A DNA stretch of 34,158 nt from Verrucomicrobiaceae bacterium UBA7681 (lineage in GTDB: Bacteria; Verrucomicrobiota; Verrucomicrobiia; Verrucomicrobiales; Verrucomicrobiaceae), in contig DLGZ01000027.1 of NCBI GenBank assembly GCA_002482965.1, positions 132,197 to 166,354 of the forward strand, read 5' to 3'. Positions 1 through 7,360 of this stretch are shown piece by piece. A program made the translations under genes and the position numbers. The stretch's first letter is position 1. Each line of letters opens with the position of its first letter. The notes under the pieces are model-generated. The model was not told the DNA's origin and made no database searches. It worked only from the letters and a program-made list of their open reading frames with translations.

Positions 1-26
1 AGATGCACGGCGCAAGCCTGCATCGA

Positions 27-149
27 AGCTACCGCTTTCGAGCGTCTAGTGGTTTGCATGAAGTGACTGGTCTGCGCGCGCCGGGGAGAGGGGGCTGTCG
101 ATGCGCGTATCGTAGTCGTAAGCCATCCTGCCTGCGGAAAGCGGTAGCT
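27..149. repeat. Widely spaced inverted repeat at the left edge
   Basis: AGCTACCGCTTTC at 27-39 is matched exactly by its reverse complement at 137-149. Flanking bases are also loosely similar, for example GCGCAA outside both arms. No convincing gene lies in 1-255: open frames here have no recognisable protein features. The arms could be the ends of a decayed small mobile element or simply a long hairpin. A GTTGCGCAAC palindrome sits at 163-172 beside the terminator. Confidence 0.4.
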
Positions 150-180
150 GCACTCGTGCCTCGTTGCGCAACCGCAGTCC

Positions 181-214
181 AAAAAAGAACGGCCCTGATT
201 TCTCAGGGCCGTTC
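181..214 (-). terminator. Intrinsic terminator of the aminotransferase gene
   Basis: A perfect 12-bp stem (187-198 with 203-214) closes a four-base loop. Read on the minus strand it is followed by six T residues (181-186). It lies about 40 bases beyond the aminotransferase stop codon, as expected for a Rho-independent terminator. Confidence 0.85.
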
Positions 215-255
215 GTTAAAGGATGGATATCGCCAGTGGGCTGGGATGGCTCAGA

Positions 256-1335
256 TCAGAGCTTCGCGAGGCTGTCATCCAGCGCGGCGATCACCGTGCT
301 GATGCTGGCCTCGGACTCGTCGCCCATGTTGGAAACGCGGAAGGTCTTGCCCTTCAGCTTGCCGTAGCCGCCGTCGATGATCATGCTGTGGTTCTTCTTC
401 AGCAGGCCGATGAAGGCCGCGACGTCGATGCCCTTGTTGTTCGCCACGCAGGTCAGCGACTTGGAGCGGAAACCCTCGGGGGCGAAGAATTCGAAGCCGT
501 TGCGGCGCACCCACTCGTGCACCATGCCGTTGAGCTTGGCATGGCGGGCGTAGCGGTTGTCCACGCCTTCGGCGAAGATTTTCTGGAGCTGATGGCGCAG
601 GCCGTAGATCAGGGAAATGCAGGGCGTGCTCGGCGTCATGCTCTTCTCGCCATTGGCCTTGAACTCCAGGAAGTCGAAGTAGTAGCCGCGGTCATTGATC
701 GTGGCGGCACGTGCCATTGCCGCCTCGGAAGCGGTGAAAAGGGCGAGGCCCGGAGGCAGTGCGAAGGCCTTCTGGCTGCCGGTGAGCAGCACGTCGATGC
801 CGAGTTCGTCGAAATTCACCGGCACGGTGGTGAAGCCGGACACGGAATCCGTGATGAACATCACATCCGGGTACTTCTTCTTCAGCGCCGCGATCTCCGC
901 GATGGGGCTGAGCACGCCGGTGGAGGTCTCATTGTGAATGAAGGTCACCGCGTCGAACTCGCCGGTGGCCAGGCGCTTGTCGATCTCGTCGGCACGCACT
1001 GGCTGGCCCCACTCCACGGTGTAGGCTTCGGCTTCCTTGCCGCAGCGCTTGGACACGTCCAGCCACTTGTCGGAGAAAGCGCCGTTGCAGCAATTGAGAA
1101 CCTTTTTCTTCACCAGATTGCGGATGGAACCTTCCATCACGCCCCAGGCGGAGGAAGTGCTCAGAAACACCTGCTGTTTCGTGCCAAAGAGAGTCTGCAG
1201 CATCGGCTGGATCTCGGCATAAAGGTCCTGAAACCCCTTGCCGCGGTGCCCGATCATCGGCTGCGCCATCGCAGCATAGGTGTCAGGGCTGACTTCAACG
1301 GGTCCAGGGATGTAAAGTTTGACGTGGGTGCTCAT
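256..1335 (-). CDS. Class V aminotransferase (serine-pyruvate/alanine-glyoxylate type)
   Basis: A 359-residue PLP-dependent aminotransferase, the usual size for the serine-pyruvate/alanine-glyoxylate group of fold-type I class V enzymes. It begins with the family pattern YIPGPVEVSP and an early GHRGKGF segment. SSAWGVMEG (about 61-69) forms the cofactor phosphate cup, D163 in TDSVSG should pair with the PLP ring nitrogen, and K189 in GSQKAF is the predicted Schiff-base lysine. The ATG at 1335 was chosen over a longer frame because homology starts right there; no Shine-Dalgarno is visible. It is probably cytoplasmic. It could serve serine, glycine or phosphoserine metabolism; no neighbour decides the substrate. 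The gene stands alone and ends in a strong terminator. Confidence 0.88.
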   Translation of the reverse strand: MSTHVKLYIPGPVEVSPDTYAAMAQPMIGHRGKGFQDLYAEIQPMLQTLFGTKQQVFLSTSSAWGVMEGSIRNLVKKKVLNCCNGAFSDKWLDVSKRCGKEAEAYTVEWGQPVRADEIDKRLATGEFDAVTFIHNETSTGVLSPIAEIAALKKKYPDVMFITDSVSGFTTVPVNFDELGIDVLLTGSQKAFALPPGLALFTASEAAMARAATINDRGYYFDFLEFKANGEKSMTPSTPCISLIYGLRHQLQKIFAEGVDNRYARHAKLNGMVHEWVRRNGFEFFAPEGFRSKSLTCVANNKGIDVAAFIGLLKKNHSMIIDGGYGKLKGKTFRVSNMGDESEASISTVIAALDDSLAKL

Positions 1336-1435
1336 GCTTTGGGGGAAGGGGGAATGCGAGTGTAGAAGGGGCGGACGTCTGCGCAAGGGCTGTGTGAATC
1401 CTCTTGGATGCGGCTTTGCATATACCGGGTGGCAG

Positions 1436-1747
1436 TCAAGGCAGCCGTCTTTGCAGTTCGCTCCACAAACTGTCAGGATCTCCCCGGAGGTCGGCCAAGC
1501 CAATGATGACGATGCCGCGTGGTTCGGGCACATAGAAGAGGGCCAGATTGCGTCGGCGCAGAATCAGTCGGCGCACCGGCGACCGCCATTGCGCCGCCAT
1601 TTGTGGAAAACAGAGCAGCAGGACCGTGGCCTTTTCAACTTCGGTAAGGAGCTGATTCCCGCTGCCCTCCGAGTGATCCTCCGCACTGGCATACAGCCGT
1701 TGCATCTCGGCCTCGGCAGACCACGTCCAGACCACTTCGCGCTTCAT
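1436..1747 (-). CDS. RelE/ParE-superfamily toxin
   Basis: A small basic protein of 103 residues with the pattern of RelE/ParE plasmid-stabilisation toxins: an N-terminal strand-helix segment (VVWTWSAEAEMQRLYA), a basic centre (RSPVRRLILRRRNLALFY) and a hydrophobic strand (GIVIIGLADL) before the C-terminal helix. Such toxins act as ribosome-dependent mRNA nucleases or gyrase poisons; the sequence does not say which. The chosen ATG overlaps the stop of the upstream antitoxin (ATGA, 1744-1747), which implies translational coupling. A longer frame starting upstream would run into the antitoxin gene and adds no family-like sequence. Confidence 0.75.
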   Translation of the reverse strand: MKREVVWTWSAEAEMQRLYASAEDHSEGSGNQLLTEVEKATVLLLCFPQMAAQWRSPVRRLILRRRNLALFYVPEPRGIVIIGLADLRGDPDSLWSELQRRLP

Positions 1748-1962
1748 GCACGGGAAGCAAGGATGCGCGCCTTCACCTGGCTCCACGGCGAGACACGCTC
1801 GGGATGCTGGAGATAATCCTGCCACCGCTGCTCCACAAATGCCGCTTGCGCAGGATCTTCGTCACAGGCGTCGTCTGTCACATCCTGCCATAGCTCGGCC
1901 ATCAGGGTCAATTTGTCCTCGTCCGGCAGTTGAGCGATCTCAGGGAAGCGTTCGGCGATCAT
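1744..1962 (-). CDS. Antitoxin, addiction-module component family
   Basis: An acidic 72-residue protein resembling the short 'addiction module component' antitoxins that pair with RelE/ParE toxins. It has an N-terminal helix with LPDEDKLTLMAELWQDV and a C-terminal segment rich in W, Q and R (VEQRWQDYLQHPE) likely to wrap the toxin. No clear DNA-binding fold is visible, so autoregulation is uncertain. It is first in a two-gene operon and overlaps the toxin by four bases. Its own promoter lies immediately upstream (1969-1997), although the isomerase gene on the same strand ends only about 55 bases away. Confidence 0.7.
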   Translation of the reverse strand: MIAERFPEIAQLPDEDKLTLMAELWQDVTDDACDEDPAQAAFVEQRWQDYLQHPERVSPWSQVKARILASRA

Positions 1963-1968
1963 GCTATA

Positions 1969-1997
1969 AAGATAAGGGGACGTGGGCAGAGAGTCAA
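1969..1997 (-). promoter_or_regulatory. Promoter of the first TA operon, predicted leaderless
   Basis: On the minus strand, TTGACT (1992-1997), a 17-base spacer and TATCTT (1969-1974) form a good sigma-70-type promoter. Only six bases separate the -10 box from the antitoxin ATG at 1962, so transcription should start at or next to the A of the start codon. Confidence 0.6.
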
Positions 1998-2016
1998 GAT
2001 AGCGTCAAAGCAGGCT

Positions 2017-2904
2017 TCACACCCACTCCTTGAGCGTCTTGAAGTCGCGGACATGAGCCTCGCGGAACTCCTTCAGCACGGCAGGGGCCTTGGGATCGCC
2101 CTTGAGATACTCCAGATGCAGTGAAATCGGGCCAGTGTAGCCGGATTTCATGAGCATCTTGCCGTAGGCCGGGTCCACCTGGCCTTCGCCGAGGGGCACG
2201 GTCACCTGTTTGCGGCCGTCCCATTTGAAATCTTTGAAGTAGGCGGCACCGATATGGTCTTTGACCAGATTGAACTCCAGCGGCCAGGACAGACCGCCTT
2301 CGCAGGTGGCGTGCAGGATGTCGAAGGCGAAACTGAAGTCCGCTGCCGGATACTCGCGCATGATGGAAAAGATATCCCACACGGGCGCGCCGAAGTAATC
2401 CTTGCCGCTGTGGTTCTGGAACATGGGCTGGATGCCGATCTCTTTGCACAGGGCCACGAGGTCCTTGATCTTGGGCCGCACCGCCTGGAGCTGCTCCCAG
2501 ATCGGCTGCTTGAGGTCATACTTGAAGTAGTTCATGCGGAAGCGCTTCACGCCCAGCTTCGCCGCCGTGCGCAGCACTTCTTCCGTGTGCTGCTCCTTGC
2601 TCACCTCATTGATGCCGGAGGTCATGATGGTCATTTCCAGGCCCTGCTTCTTCAGCGCCTCGATGAACTTCGGCAGTTCATCCGCCACCTTTTCCGGCTC
2701 GATGTGACCCTTGGGCCGGATCGGGGCCTCCACGCCATTGAAGCCCGCCTCCGCGCCGAGACTGGCGATGTCGTCAAAGCTCAGGCCCTGCAGGTGCTTG
2801 GTGAAAAAGCACACGGTGTTCTTCGATTTCGGCGTTTCCGCCATCAATGGAGCCGTAAAAGCCAAACTTGAGAGGTTGCGCAGGAAAGTACGTCGTGTGT
2901 TCAT
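2017..2904 (-). CDS. Tat-exported xylose isomerase-like TIM barrel (sugar phosphate isomerase/epimerase)
   Basis: A 295-residue protein whose N-terminus NTRRTFLRN plus a hydrophobic stretch ending at LMA is a twin-arginine signal. The mature part resembles the AP-endonuclease-2/xylose-isomerase-like TIM-barrel family: GAEAGFNGVEAP near the start, metal-site candidates in MFQNHSGKDY, FAFDILHA, AAYFKDF, and a terminal ISLHLEYLK. Family members are metal-dependent sugar isomerases, epimerases or related hydrolases; the substrate cannot be read here. The ATG at 2904 places the Tat motif correctly, and a longer frame to 2946 would bury it. The gene is divergent from the SDR gene across 47 bases. 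Confidence 0.8.
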   Translation of the reverse strand: MNTRRTFLRNLSSLAFTAPLMAETPKSKNTVCFFTKHLQGLSFDDIASLGAEAGFNGVEAPIRPKGHIEPEKVADELPKFIEALKKQGLEMTIMTSGINEVSKEQHTEEVLRTAAKLGVKRFRMNYFKYDLKQPIWEQLQAVRPKIKDLVALCKEIGIQPMFQNHSGKDYFGAPVWDIFSIMREYPAADFSFAFDILHATCEGGLSWPLEFNLVKDHIGAAYFKDFKWDGRKQVTVPLGEGQVDPAYGKMLMKSGYTGPISLHLEYLKGDPKAPAVLKEFREAHVRDFKTLKEWV

Positions 2905-2951
2905 GAGTGAGCTTGAACAACGCCATCGCACGTCCGACTCCTTCACTCAAC

Positions 2952-3728
2952 ATGCAATCCCTTTCCGGCCAGAACATCGTCATTATGGGCGGCACGACGG
3001 GGCTAGGGCTGTCCGCTGCGAAAAAACTCGTCGCAGCAGGTGCTCAGGTCATCGTCACCAGCCGTTCGCAGGCCAATGTGGATGCCGCATTGGCCTCCCT
3101 TGGCCCGAACGCGCACGGATTCGCTGCGGATGCCGCCACGCCGGAGGCGGCGGAGCGTGCCATCGGCATGGTGGATCATCTCCACGCCCTCTACCACGTG
3201 GCCGGCGGCAGTGGCCGCAGCCGGGGAGACGGCCCGCTGCATGAAATGACCGATGACGGCCTGCGCTACACGCTCGACCTCAACCTGAACTCCGTCATCT
3301 ACTCGAACCGCGCCGCCGTGCGCCAGTTCCTGAAGCAGGGCAGCGGCGGCGTTATCCTCAACATGGCCAGCGTGCTCGGCTACTCTCCCTCCGCGCAGTT
3401 TTTCGCCTCCCACGCTTATGCTGCGGCTAAGGCGGGCATCATTGGTTTCAGCAAATCCATCGCCGCCTACTACGCGCCGCAAAACATTCGTGTGAACGTC
3501 ATCGCCCCCGCGTTGGTTGAGACGCCGATGTCCCAGCGCGCTGTGAGCAACGAAGCCATCATGAAATTCGTCAAAACCAAGCAACCCCTCGACGGCGGCC
3601 GCATCGGTCAGCCCGCCGACTGCGATGCCGCCGCTCTGCTGCTGCTCTCGCCCGATTCCCAATTCATCACCGGTCAGGTCCTCGCTGTCGATGGCGGCTG
3701 GACTGTCAGCGAAGGACAACTGGGATAG
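2952..3728 (+). CDS. Short-chain dehydrogenase/reductase
   Basis: A classical SDR of 258 residues using NAD(H) or NADP(H). GGTTGLG (13-19) is the dinucleotide-binding glycine motif, the NAG-like position is VAGGSG (83-88), and the catalytic Ser140, Tyr156 and Lys160 lie in NMASVLG and HAYAAAK. The C-terminal ITGQVLAVDGGWT is standard for the family. The ATG at 2952 fits family starts; a GTG at 2907 would add 15 unrelated residues. Substrate unknown. It is divergent from the Tat isomerase and precedes the ROK kinase by about 100 bases, so a carbohydrate oxidoreductase role is plausible but only inferred. Confidence 0.88.
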   Translation: MQSLSGQNIVIMGGTTGLGLSAAKKLVAAGAQVIVTSRSQANVDAALASLGPNAHGFAADAATPEAAERAIGMVDHLHALYHVAGGSGRSRGDGPLHEMTDDGLRYTLDLNLNSVIYSNRAAVRQFLKQGSGGVILNMASVLGYSPSAQFFASHAYAAAKAGIIGFSKSIAAYYAPQNIRVNVIAPALVETPMSQRAVSNEAIMKFVKTKQPLDGGRIGQPADCDAAALLLLSPDSQFITGQVLAVDGGWTVSEGQLG

Positions 3729-3815
3729 CCGAAAAAGAGGAAAGAATTGAAAAAGCCAGATCCCAGATCAGACAGCCAAGTATCAGATTTTTCTCCTTCT
3801 TTCCTTTTTTTCGGC
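3728..3815. repeat. Long imperfect inverted repeat between SDR and ROK genes
   Basis: The arms 3728-3746 and 3797-3815 (each 19 bases, GCCGAAAAAGAGGAAAGAA and its complement) match at 18 of 19 positions and enclose about 50 bases containing repeated CAGATC/CAGATT words. The left arm touches the SDR stop codon. The right arm is T-rich on the plus strand, so the structure may terminate transcription, or it may be a small palindromic element. Confidence 0.6.
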
Positions 3816-3826
3816 CAACTCATCTC

Positions 3827-4726
3827 ATGAATTCATCCATCGGCATCGATCTCGGCGGCACAAACATCAAAGCCGCGCTCGTGGACATGACCAGTGCGCA
3901 GACGCTTGCCACGCTTTCAAAGCCCACCCGCGATGGTGAGTTCGATGGTGACACGCCACGCTTCGCTCTCACCGTGCGTGAGATCGTGCATGAATTCGAG
4001 GCGCAGGCCGGGCAAAAGCTCCGCGTAGGTCTCTCCGCACCCGGTTTGGCAAACCCCGACGGCCATTGCATCGACTGGATGCCCGGACGCATGCACGGGC
4101 TCGAAAAATTCCACTGGTCCGCCTTTCTGGAGCGTGAGTGCCGCGTGCTGAATGATGCCCACGCCGCGCTGCTCGGTGAAGTCTGGGCCGGAGCTGCAAA
4201 GGACACGCAGGACGCCTTCATGCTCACACTTGGCACTGGTGTCGGTGGCGCGATCTGGAGCGGTGGCCGCCTCTTGAGTGGCAAGATCGGTAGGGCAGGG
4301 CATCTCGGACACATCACCATCGACGCCAATGCCGCATGCGATGATTTCAACACCCCCGGCAGCCTCGAAGACGCCATGGGCAATCAAACCATCGCCCTGC
4401 GCGGGGAAGGGCATTACGCCACCACCCATGCGCTGCTCGATGCCTTCAGTGCTGGCGATGAACACGCCGCCAAAGTCTGGCTCACCTCCGTCCGCCATCT
4501 TGCTGCTGCCATCGCCTCGCTCATCAACGTGCTCGATCCCGAAGTCGTCATTGTAGGCGGCGGCATCGCCACAGGCGCCGGTTCCCGTTTGTTCGATCCG
4601 CTGCAACAAGCCCTCGCTGGCTTTGAGTGGCGGCCCGGCGGAAATCAGGCTCGCATCGTTCCCGCCCAGCTCGGCGACAACGCCGGATGCCTCGGTTCCG
4701 TCTTCAATCTTCTGCAACACTCATGA
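3827..4726 (+). CDS. ROK-family sugar kinase
   Basis: A 299-residue ROK protein without an N-terminal DNA-binding domain, so a kinase rather than a repressor. The phosphate-binding DLGGTNIKAAL lies at 8-18, the catalytic Asp is expected in LND (D110), and LGTGVGGAIW (135-144) is the second phosphate loop; VIVGGGIATG is the C-terminal adenosine motif. It would phosphorylate a hexose or N-acyl-hexosamine such as glucose or ManNAc. The usual ROK zinc motif is eroded: after GHLGHITID only one Cys (C171) remains, with Asp and Ser in place of the other two. Its stop overlaps the start of the SIS-domain gene (ATGA), suggesting a sugar phosphorylation-plus-isomerisation unit. Confidence 0.87.
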   Translation: MNSSIGIDLGGTNIKAALVDMTSAQTLATLSKPTRDGEFDGDTPRFALTVREIVHEFEAQAGQKLRVGLSAPGLANPDGHCIDWMPGRMHGLEKFHWSAFLERECRVLNDAHAALLGEVWAGAAKDTQDAFMLTLGTGVGGAIWSGGRLLSGKIGRAGHLGHITIDANAACDDFNTPGSLEDAMGNQTIALRGEGHYATTHALLDAFSAGDEHAAKVWLTSVRHLAAAIASLINVLDPEVVIVGGGIATGAGSRLFDPLQQALAGFEWRPGGNQARIVPAQLGDNAGCLGSVFNLLQHS

Positions 4727-5502
4727 CTCCCGCCCTCCAATATCTCGACGCCAGCCAAGGCCTCCTCAACCGTGTCCGCGAGCAGCTTCCGCTCATCCAG
4801 CAGGCCGCCGACATGTTCGCCAAGACGATCCTCGCCGGACAGATGGTGCACGTCTTTGGCTCCGGTCACAGCCGCATTCTGGTGGAGGAAATGTGGCCGC
4901 GCTACGGCTCCTTCCCCGGCTTCAATCCCATCGTCGAACTCTCGCTGACCTTCCACAACCTCGTCGTCGGCGCGAACGGCCAGCGGCAGGCCATGTTCCT
5001 CGAAAACGTCAGCGGCCTGGCGAGCCGCATCCTGCGGAACTTCGATCTCCAGCCCGGCGACAGCGCCCTCGTCATTTCCAGTGGCGGCTGCAATGTGGTC
5101 CCAGTTGAGATGGCGGAGGAATTCCAACGGCGCGGCGTCAAAGTCGTCGCCATCATCAGCACCACGCACAGCGAGGCCAGCACCAGTCGCCACCGCGATG
5201 GCAAAAAGCTCCAGGACTTCTCCGACATCGTGCTCGACACCGGTGCCCCCGTTGGCGATGCCATGATCAAAATTGAAAATCTCGACACCCCCGTCGCCCC
5301 CGGCAGCACCGTGGGCGGCTGCCTCCTGGTGAACGCCGTCAAAGCCGAAGTCGCCGACCGCCTGACCAAGGCCGGCCAGCCCCCCAAAGTGCTCACCGCC
5401 GGAGCCGTCGTCGGTGCCGCGAAAGCCACGGAACTGTTTGAGGCCGCGTATGATGAGCACGCTCGGAGGATCGCGAGGTATTACGCGAAGTTGGGCGTAT
5501 GA
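4723..5502 (+). CDS. SIS-domain phosphosugar-binding protein (UPF0309/COG4821-like)
   Basis: A 259-residue single SIS-domain protein. VHVFGSGHSRILVEEM and LVISSGGCNVVPVEMAEEF are the two phosphosugar-binding segments, and GSTVGGCLLVNAV is a late family motif. The layout (N-terminal helix, GSGHS, long linker) resembles UPF0309 proteins, which are related to MurQ/GmhA-type isomerases and etherases; activity in that group is largely unassigned. The ATG overlaps the ROK kinase stop by four bases. The kinase product is therefore a likely ligand, for example an amino-sugar phosphate, but this is inference. The protein should be cytoplasmic. Confidence 0.82.
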   Translation: MTPALQYLDASQGLLNRVREQLPLIQQAADMFAKTILAGQMVHVFGSGHSRILVEEMWPRYGSFPGFNPIVELSLTFHNLVVGANGQRQAMFLENVSGLASRILRNFDLQPGDSALVISSGGCNVVPVEMAEEFQRRGVKVVAIISTTHSEASTSRHRDGKKLQDFSDIVLDTGAPVGDAMIKIENLDTPVAPGSTVGGCLLVNAVKAEVADRLTKAGQPPKVLTAGAVVGAAKATELFEAAYDEHARRIARYYAKLGV

Positions 5503-5906
5503 AGAATTTCAAAACGTCATCACCAACGCAACGATGCCTGAGGGTCTGTGGGCCGGTGTATCTCTTGTTTTTGGTGACCTGCTTGCCGGGTTATTTTTAC
5601 CACATCGACTTTTTACAGGGCGCTTGGGCTTTAATTGCCATGCCCGCTCACATGGCGGCGTTGATCATTGATCAGGTCGTGGCCGAAATCATGGGTGGGC
5701 GTGTTTCCAAATGGAACTCTGTGGTTCTTTACTTCTCCTATGCCGCTGCAGCACTCGTTTGGATCGTTTGTGCCTTAAGCCCATGGTGGCTCTTTGTCCG
5801 AATGACATGGGGCAAAAGGCTGTGCCTCCAAGTGGCGATTCTGGCGGCTGGTTATGTGGTATCGATGTTCCTCGTCGTGTTGCTTGATTTTCCTTCGCCA
5901 AACTGA
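5499..5906 (+). CDS. Small four-helix membrane protein, unknown
   Basis: A 135-residue protein with four predicted membrane helices at roughly 17-37, 41-64, 72-99 and 108-129. It is not recognised as a known family. Its ATG overlaps the SIS gene stop (ATGA), which supports it being real and translated with the ROK-SIS pair. Its DNA is visibly less GC-rich than its neighbours. A transport role for the sugar handled by the kinase is possible, but four helices are too few for a typical permease. Confidence 0.6.
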   Translation: MKNFKTSSPTQRCLRVCGPVYLLFLVTCLPGYFYHIDFLQGAWALIAMPAHMAALIIDQVVAEIMGGRVSKWNSVVLYFSYAAAALVWIVCALSPWWLFVRMTWGKRLCLQVAILAAGYVVSMFLVVLLDFPSPN

Positions 5907-5989
5907 CCTGTGATTTTTCCGCCGCATCGGTTGTGCTTTGCGGCTTGGACTTGGTGAAGAATGCCGCTCACGCATAAACTCAACGCATC

Positions 5990-7027
5990 ATGCAATCCCA
6001 ACCGCTCCGCACCTCCGTCATCGGCAGTTATCCTTTCCCCGGCTGGCTTGAGTTTTCAGCACAGCATCTCGCGGATTTTGGCACTGCTGACATCGCAGAA
6101 ATGCAGGATGACGCCGCGCAGGTGGCCATCCAGGATCAGATCGCCTCCGGGCTGGATGTCATCACGGACGGCGAGCAGACACGCTTTGACTTCAACCTGT
6201 CATTCTACGGCTTCATCGAGGGCATCACGCTCGAACCAGCCAGCCCCCGACGCTTTGGGCCCCCGGCGCATGATCAGCGCGGGAAGCATGAGATCGTCGG
6301 CGAACTGCGCGCGCCGCGTGGGCTGGGCGTGGTGGAGGAGTTTGAGCGTCTGCAGCGTCTGGCCTCACACACCGGCAAGCGCTTGAAGGTCTCCGTGCCA
6401 GGGCCCTACACGCTCAGCGGACGGCTGGCACCGAATGCACAATACCAAGACCGCTACGCCATCACAGAAGCGCTACTGCCCATCGTGAACCAGGAGATCG
6501 CGAATCTCGTGGCGGCGGGGGCGGAGGAAATCTGCGTCGATGAGCCCAGCATGAGCTGCTACGGCTACCGTGAGGACACAAAACGTTTCGTGGACATCTT
6601 CAACCGCACCGTGAGCAGCGGCTACGGCAAGACGCGCATCTGCACGCACCTCTGCTTTGGCAATTTCAAAGGCCACCCCGTCGGCTGGCGCAAATACGCG
6701 CCGCTTTTTCCGGCCTTCCTCGAACTGCACTGCGACGAGGTGCACGTGGAAATGGCGAACCGCGAATACGCCGAGCTGGAGGTCATCAAGCCGATGGCCG
6801 AGCGCTATGACGTCGCTGTCGGCATCATCGACGTGAAGAGCTACCACATCGAAACGCCCGAGCAGATCGCCGATGTGGTGCGCGAGTGCCTGAAGCATGC
6901 GCCCGCTGACAAGCTCGTCTTCGCCCCGGACTGCGGCCTCAGCCAGACCGCCCGCTGGGCCGCGAAGAAGAAGCTCGCCAGCATGGTGGCCGGCGTCGGC
7001 ATCGTGAAAAGGGAGCTGGGATTGTAA
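5990..7027 (+). CDS. MetE C-terminal-like (cobalamin-independent methionine synthase family) protein
   Basis: A 345-residue TIM-barrel protein matching only the catalytic half of MetE; true MetE is about 750 residues. The N-terminal TSVIGSYPFPGWL and DGEQTRFDF are typical of short MetE homologues. The predicted zinc ligands are all present: H220 and C222 in THLCFGNF, E254 in VHVEMANR and C315 in APDCGLSQTAR. Short homologues transfer methyl groups from corrinoid proteins or other donors rather than from methyltetrahydrofolate triglutamate, so methionine synthesis is possible but not certain. No Shine-Dalgarno is visible. The gene follows the ROK/SIS unit by 83 bases and may be independently expressed. 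Confidence 0.82.
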   Translation: MQSQPLRTSVIGSYPFPGWLEFSAQHLADFGTADIAEMQDDAAQVAIQDQIASGLDVITDGEQTRFDFNLSFYGFIEGITLEPASPRRFGPPAHDQRGKHEIVGELRAPRGLGVVEEFERLQRLASHTGKRLKVSVPGPYTLSGRLAPNAQYQDRYAITEALLPIVNQEIANLVAAGAEEICVDEPSMSCYGYREDTKRFVDIFNRTVSSGYGKTRICTHLCFGNFKGHPVGWRKYAPLFPAFLELHCDEVHVEMANREYAELEVIKPMAERYDVAVGIIDVKSYHIETPEQIADVVRECLKHAPADKLVFAPDCGLSQTARWAAKKKLASMVAGVGIVKRELGL

Positions 7028-7063
7028 CGGATAGATTGCCTGTCCCGGGCTAGTTCAGACCCC

Positions 7064-7339
7064 ATGGAGGTTCCGACAAAAGCAACACCGGCTGGATGTG
7101 TCATCGGCCTCATGGGCATCGCGCTCGTGGGTTATGCCATCGTCTGCGGGTGGGTCTGTTATCTCAGCATTCAATCCACCGAAATCGCGGAGAAAGGGCG
7201 CCTGCTGCGCTTCTATGGAATCTCGTGCGGAGTGTCGCTTGTAGTCGGCCTCTGGCTCCTGCGTCTTGGCTGGCGATGGGCTTTGAAGTCGGACATGTCA
7301 GACCCCGATGATCCGGACAAGCCGGTCATGCGCTTTTAA
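7064..7339 (+). CDS. Small two-helix membrane protein, unknown
   Basis: A 91-residue protein with two hydrophobic helices (about 12-34 and 49-70) and an acidic tail SDPDDPDKP. It matches no family I recognise. It lies 36 bases after the MetE-like gene on the same strand and converges on the PP2C gene. It is kept because the hydrophobic pattern looks real and nothing else occupies the interval. Confidence 0.5.
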   Translation: MEVPTKATPAGCVIGLMGIALVGYAIVCGWVCYLSIQSTEIAEKGRLLRFYGISCGVSLVVGLWLLRLGWRWALKSDMSDPDDPDKPVMRF

Positions 7340-7360
7340 TTTTTCGGGCAAGCCTCTCTG

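Noticed and set aside
128..180. Possible third copy of the two-hairpin element
   Set aside because: It has GTTGCGCAAC and a TTTCCGCAGG word on the minus strand, but the second hairpin and the linker are missing.
223..1365. 380-codon open frame opposite the aminotransferase
   Set aside because: Antisense to a well-supported class V aminotransferase; His/Val/Gly-rich shadow composition.
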